NCBI GenBank assembly: GCA_002451755.1 | Contig: DKDF01000093.1 | Span: 1-9,229 of the forward strand | Direction of reading: 5' to 3' | Origin: Ruminococcaceae bacterium UBA6855 | Lineage (GTDB): Bacteria; Bacillota; Clostridia; Oscillospirales; Acutalibacteraceae | Length of the DNA stretch: 9,229 nt | Shown: positions 6,677 through 9,229 of the stretch, one piece after another | Layout of the letters: the number at the start of each line of letters is the position of its first letter | Numbering within the stretch: position 1 is the first letter of the stretch | Position numbers and translations under genes: made by a program | The notes under the pieces: model-generated | Seen by the model: the letters and a program-made list of their open reading frames with translations, nothing else | Told to the model about the DNA's origin: nothing | The model's database searches: none

Positions 6677-7464
6677 GAAGTGATCTACCGATAACAAAGC
6701 TCGCCGAAAATGTGTATCTGCTCAACGAGTTTGACGGCACGAACTGCTATCTTGTCGTCGGCAGCGAAAAGGCTCTGCTGATAGACTGCGGCACGGGCTT
6801 TTGCGACATAAGAGGTGCGGCGGAAAAGCTCACCGATCTGCCTATAATCCTCGCGGCGACGCACGGACACGGCGACCACATCGGCGGCGCGGGACAGTTT
6901 GAAGAAATATATATTCACCGCGCGGACTGCGAACTGCTCAACAAAGCGCAGATGTCCCTGTTGTTTCGCAAAGTATTTCTCGCATCAAATGCGCCCGTGA
7001 AATCGCACGGGTTCAAAATGAGCGACGTAAAGCCCGGCAAACACAAAACAAAGATAATTCCTATGGACGACGGGCATATTTTCGACCTCGGCGGAAAGAC
7101 CGTTCGCGTCAGGCACACGCCCGGGCATTCTCACGGCAGCGTCGCATTTATCGACGAGCAGGACAAAATCATATTCAGCGGCGACAATGTCTGCGACGCG
7201 CTGTGGATGCAGTTGCCCGGAGTCACAAGCATTGAAGAGTGGCTCCCGAGCGCGCAGTGGCTATATGACATGAGCGCCGACTACAGGATATTCTGGGGTC
7301 ACAGAGTTCCGCAGCTGGAGCGCGAATATATAGCACAGGTCATAACCTGGGGCAAGGAAATCATGGCAAAAAGCCGCGGCAACTCAAAGCTGCCGAAGAT
7401 AACACAATATCCGAACAGACCGGACGGGATAATCTACCGCACGGACAGAGTGTTCAGGAAATGA
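6673..7464 (+). CDS. Metallo-beta-lactamase-fold hydrolase
   Basis: A 263-residue soluble protein with the complete binuclear metal site of the superfamily: THGHGDH gives H64, H66, D68 and H69, then H152 in HTPGHSHGS, D171 in FSGDN and H210 in WGHR. This ligand set is of the glyoxalase II/lactonase type, so hydrolysis of a thioester, lactone or other ester is plausible, and nothing suggests antibiotic resistance. There is no signal peptide, so it should act in the cytoplasm. ATG 6673 overlaps the MFS stop by 4 bp, with GGAGGG at 6661-6666 6 nt upstream. It lies between two transporter genes in one operon, so it probably acts on an imported compound or its breakdown product; the substrate is unknown. 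It could also be a detoxifying thioesterase. Confidence 0.88.
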   Translation: MRSDLPITKLAENVYLLNEFDGTNCYLVVGSEKALLIDCGTGFCDIRGAAEKLTDLPIILAATHGHGDHIGGAGQFEEIYIHRADCELLNKAQMSLLFRKVFLASNAPVKSHGFKMSDVKPGKHKTKIIPMDDGHIFDLGGKTVRVRHTPGHSHGSVAFIDEQDKIIFSGDNVCDALWMQLPGVTSIEEWLPSAQWLYDMSADYRIFWGHRVPQLEREYIAQVITWGKEIMAKSRGNSKLPKITQYPNRPDGIIYRTDRVFRK

Positions 7465-7475
7465 GGACAAAAAAC

Positions 7476-8840
7476 ATGAAAAATAAAAACACCGCAGGCA
7501 CGGAAGAAAAAGTCTCCGCGTCAAGCAAATTCTGGCTTTGCTCGGCGGACTGCCTTTGCACGACGATAAACAGCCTGCTGACGGGCGGAGGAATGACATA
7601 TTTCTTCACGAAATTCCTCGGTCTTTCCGAGGGACGCGCGAGCACGGTATGGATGATATTCGCCATATGGAACGCATTGAACGACCCGCTGTTCGGCTAT
7701 ATCTCCGACCACACGAAATCTAAGCTCGGGCGCAGAATACCGTATATAAGATACGGCGCGTTCTTCTATTCGCTGATTTTCGTGCTGACATGGGTCAGAT
7801 GGCCGCTCGGCAGCTCGCAGACGGCTCTGTTCATTCAGATGCTCGCAACACTGTTTCTGTTTGACACGCTCTACACGGCGATTGCGACATCTCTCTATGT
7901 CATGCCATACACCATGGCGGTATCGAACAAGGCGCGCAGCGGCATCTTCCTGTGGAAGATATTCTTCACGCTCATCGCGATGGCGGTTCCGCTCGTTGTT
8001 TTCCCGCTGATAAAGCCGGAGGTCGGAAGCGACCCGACAAAATTCCAGCTGATAATGGCGGGCATAGGCATCCTCGCATTCGTTATCATATTCACATCTA
8101 CTTTCTTCTACAAAGAGAAAGTCACAACCGAGAGCGACAAGAACGAAAACATTTTCAAGGCGGTCATAGACTGCTTCAAGAACCGCTCGTTCGTCGTTTT
8201 CGAGGTGCTCTCGTTTACTGTAGTATTCATTCAGACGATACTCATGCAGGGCGTCATATACTACTTTGACGAATTTGACCTGTCGATGCCGATAGCCTAC
8301 GGCGCATTGGGGCTCGGCGCGGTGCTCGGAGTTATACTATGGGCGACCAAAGTCAGAACATGGGGCGTCAAGAAATGCGTATTCATCATGTGCGTGATAT
8401 TCGCTTGCGGCTCTGCTGCGATGGCGATATTCGGCAAGATAAGCGTCATTGCCGTCCTCGGGTTCTTCACCGCGGGCATGGGATTTGCGGGCGGAATGTA
8501 CCTCGTTCCGCTGATGAACGGCGATGTCATCGACTACGACGAGAGCATCACCGGACTGCGCCGTGAGGGTATGTATGCTGGAGTCAACAGCCTGATAACA
8601 AAGCCCGCGATAAGCTTCGCGAACTCCGCGTTCCTGCTCATAGCCAAGGCGTTCGGCTACGACACGACTCTCGCCGCCGGAATGCAGAGCGAATGGGCAA
8701 AGCAGGGCGTGCTCGTCGCATGGATGGCGGTGCCCGCCGCGCTGCTCATAATCTGCGCGATAAGCCTGAAGTTCTATCCCCTCGCCGGAGAGAAATGGGA
8801 CGAAACCAAAAGGACACTCGAAGAAAAACACAGAGACTGA
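7476..8840 (+). CDS. GPH-family sugar/glycoside cation symporter
   Basis: A 454-residue membrane protein with about twelve hydrophobic segments and both hallmarks of the glycoside-pentoside-hexuronide:cation symporter family: NDPLFGYISDHTKSKLGRR (residues 69-87) after helix 2, and GDVIDYDESITGLRREGMY (349-367) late in the protein. The C-terminal FYPLAGEKWDE segment is also typical. Such proteins import glycosides, pentoses or hexuronates with Na+ or H+; the exact substrate is open. An in-frame ATG at 7461 overlaps the hydrolase stop in an ATGA arrangement, but has AGGA directly against it. ATG 7476 has GAGG (7463-7466) 9 nt upstream and is preferred, so the protein may be five residues longer if the overlap start is used. 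It is the last gene of the operon. Confidence 0.9.
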   Translation: MKNKNTAGTEEKVSASSKFWLCSADCLCTTINSLLTGGGMTYFFTKFLGLSEGRASTVWMIFAIWNALNDPLFGYISDHTKSKLGRRIPYIRYGAFFYSLIFVLTWVRWPLGSSQTALFIQMLATLFLFDTLYTAIATSLYVMPYTMAVSNKARSGIFLWKIFFTLIAMAVPLVVFPLIKPEVGSDPTKFQLIMAGIGILAFVIIFTSTFFYKEKVTTESDKNENIFKAVIDCFKNRSFVVFEVLSFTVVFIQTILMQGVIYYFDEFDLSMPIAYGALGLGAVLGVILWATKVRTWGVKKCVFIMCVIFACGSAAMAIFGKISVIAVLGFFTAGMGFAGGMYLVPLMNGDVIDYDESITGLRREGMYAGVNSLITKPAISFANSAFLLIAKAFGYDTTLAAGMQSEWAKQGVLVAWMAVPAALLIICAISLKFYPLAGEKWDETKRTLEEKHRD

Positions 8841-8856
8841 TATAACAATAGTCAAA

Positions 8857-8890
8857 GGGAGCCGGCAATCCGGCTCCCCTGCTTCGCAGG
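8857..8890 (+). terminator. Tandem GC-rich hairpins after operon 2
   Basis: The 9-bp perfect stem GGGAGCCGG/CCGGCTCCC (8857-8865 with 8870-8878, loop CAAT) lies 16 bp after the last stop codon. A 5-bp CCTGC/GCAGG hairpin (8878-8890) abuts it and shares one base. No T-tract follows, so it is not a standard intrinsic terminator. It may be Rho-dependent, an mRNA 3'-end stabiliser, or work together with the next hairpin. Confidence 0.55.
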
Positions 8891-8895
8891 CGCAG

Positions 8896-8924
8896 AATAA
8901 ATTTGCGCAACACGCGAATTTATT
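8896..8924. repeat. Near-perfect 12-bp inverted repeat before tRNA-Pro
   Basis: AATAAATTTGCG (8896-8907) pairs with CGCGAATTTATT (8913-8924) around CAACA, with a single T-G mismatch. It lies between operon 2 and the tRNA promoter. Its AT-rich outer part can end transcription only weakly on the plus strand; it might also be a binding site next to the tRNA -35 box. Confidence 0.6.
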
Positions 8925-8935
8925 TAAAAAAGCTC

Positions 8936-8964
8936 TTGCAATTTTCGCGACAATAGTATATAAT
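8936..8964 (+). promoter_or_regulatory. Promoter of tRNA-Pro
   Basis: -35 TTGCAA (8936-8941), a 17-bp spacer and a perfect -10 TATAAT (8959-8964) place the start near 8971, about seven bases before the mature tRNA 5' end. Confidence 0.75.
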
Positions 8965-8977
8965 TCTTAAAGCACTT

Positions 8978-9054
8978 CGGGGTGTGGCGAAGTTTGGTAT
9001 CGCGCTTGGTTCGGGACCAAGAGGCCATGGGTTCGAATCCCGTCACTCCGACCA
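8978..9054 (+). tRNA. tRNA-Pro(CGG)
   Basis: A 77-nt tRNA with an encoded CCA end. The acceptor CGGGGTG (8978-8984) pairs with CACTCCG (9044-9050), followed by discriminator A and CCA. The D stem GCGA/TCGC is at 8987-8990 and 9000-9003. The anticodon stem CTTGG/CCAAG (9005-9009 with 9017-9021) encloses TTCGGGA, so the anticodon is CGG (9012-9014), reading the proline codon CCG. The T stem ATGGG/CCCGT encloses TTCGAAT. The C1-G72 pair is typical of bacterial tRNA-Pro. It is transcribed alone from its own promoter. Confidence 0.96.
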
Positions 9055-9060
9055 TGAAAA

Positions 9061-9081
9061 AAGCCTTGAACCTCAAGGCTT
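9061..9081 (+). repeat. Hairpin just after tRNA-Pro
   Basis: The perfect 9-bp stem AAGCCTTGA/TCAAGGCTT (9061-9069 with 9073-9081) closes a 3-nt loop, 6 bp after the CCA. It has an A-run before it but AACAG after it, so the T-tract of an ordinary terminator is missing. It may be a processing signal or a decayed terminator. Confidence 0.55.
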
Positions 9082-9121
9082 AACAGTCGTAAGGAACTAT
9101 AAGTCTTGCGGTGGGGCAGAG

Positions 9122-9153
9122 AACGGTGTGACTGTGAAGGTCACGCCGTTTTT
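9122..9153 (+). terminator. Intrinsic terminator downstream of tRNA-Pro
   Basis: The stem AACGGTGTGAC (9122-9132) pairs with GTCACGCCGTT (9140-9150), with one T-G pair and a 7-nt loop. It is followed directly by TTT, for a run of five T (9149-9153). It is the first convincing plus-strand terminator after the tRNA, so the primary transcript is probably about 180 nt before trimming. Confidence 0.7.
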
Positions 9154-9229
9154 CTGCGTCCAAGGGTAGATTCTGCAATCATGGGTTCTGCAAGTACAGG
9201 GATTTCTACCTCATCCACGAAGTTGAAGA

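Noticed and set aside
6239..6697. A 152-codon minus-strand frame, and a similar 172-codon one at 8337-8855
   Set aside because: Both mirror transporter genes and are rich in Arg/Glu/His, typical of antisense frames of membrane proteins at this base composition.
6673..7464. Beta-lactamase (antibiotic resistance)
   Set aside because: It has no signal peptide and its metal ligand set is of the glyoxalase II/lactonase type, so only the fold is shared with class B beta-lactamases.
8978..9054. tRNA-Pro as an integration site with an attachment repeat in the window
   Set aside because: No second copy of the tRNA 3' end and no integrase gene are visible here.
8984..9169. A 61-codon plus-strand frame beginning in the tRNA gene
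   Set aside because: It translates the tRNA itself, the hairpin and the terminator, so it is a spurious frame.
9171..9193. Short repeat TTCTGCAA twice near the right edge as a possible CRISPR or iteron
   Set aside because: There are only two 8-bp copies 15 bp apart with no further units, so it cannot be called an array.

Overview
The window looks like chromosomal DNA from a low-to-moderate GC Firmicute, most likely an uncultured Clostridia (Oscillospirales/Lachnospirales-like) gut bacterium. Three things point there: a complete T-box riboswitch with intrinsic terminator, strong GAGG/AAAGGA-type ribosome binding sites, and near-consensus sigma-A promoters with 17-bp spacers. I see no insertion sequence, CRISPR array, integrase or toxin-antitoxin pair.

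Layout. (1) Bases 1-1206, minus strand: a TetR/AcrR-family repressor gene followed 9 bp downstream by a TraX-family membrane protein gene that runs off the left edge. Their promoter has a perfect -35, and two GTTA(C/T)ATAAC half-palindromes sit at the expected transcription start, which looks like an autoregulatory operator. (2) Bases 1207-1742: divergent control region. On the plus strand it holds a promoter, then a T-box leader whose specifier I read as CUC (leucine), ending in the competing antiterminator/terminator pair. (3) Bases 1743-5143: a YkvI-like membrane transporter and two tandem GldA-like iron-containing alcohol dehydrogenase genes, with no terminator between them and one just after them. 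The whole operon should therefore be switched on when uncharged tRNA-Leu accumulates. (4) Bases 5318-8840: a second operon with its own promoter: an MFS transporter, a metallo-beta-lactamase-fold hydrolase and a GPH-type (glycoside-pentoside-hexuronide) symporter, with the first two overlapping by 4 bp and the third closely spaced. (5) Bases 8841-9229: three hairpins, a promoter, a tRNA-Pro(CGG) gene and downstream hairpins including an intrinsic terminator.

How the parts may work together. Operon 2 looks like uptake of two small carbon compounds, with a soluble hydrolase acting on one of them. The T-box operon couples leucine status to a transporter and two NAD(P)-dependent alcohol dehydrogenases. 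A leucine T-box on a permease is ordinary, but the same T-box on a paralogous pair of GldA-like dehydrogenases is unusual and is the most interesting feature here. The substrates of all these enzymes and transporters cannot be read from sequence alone.
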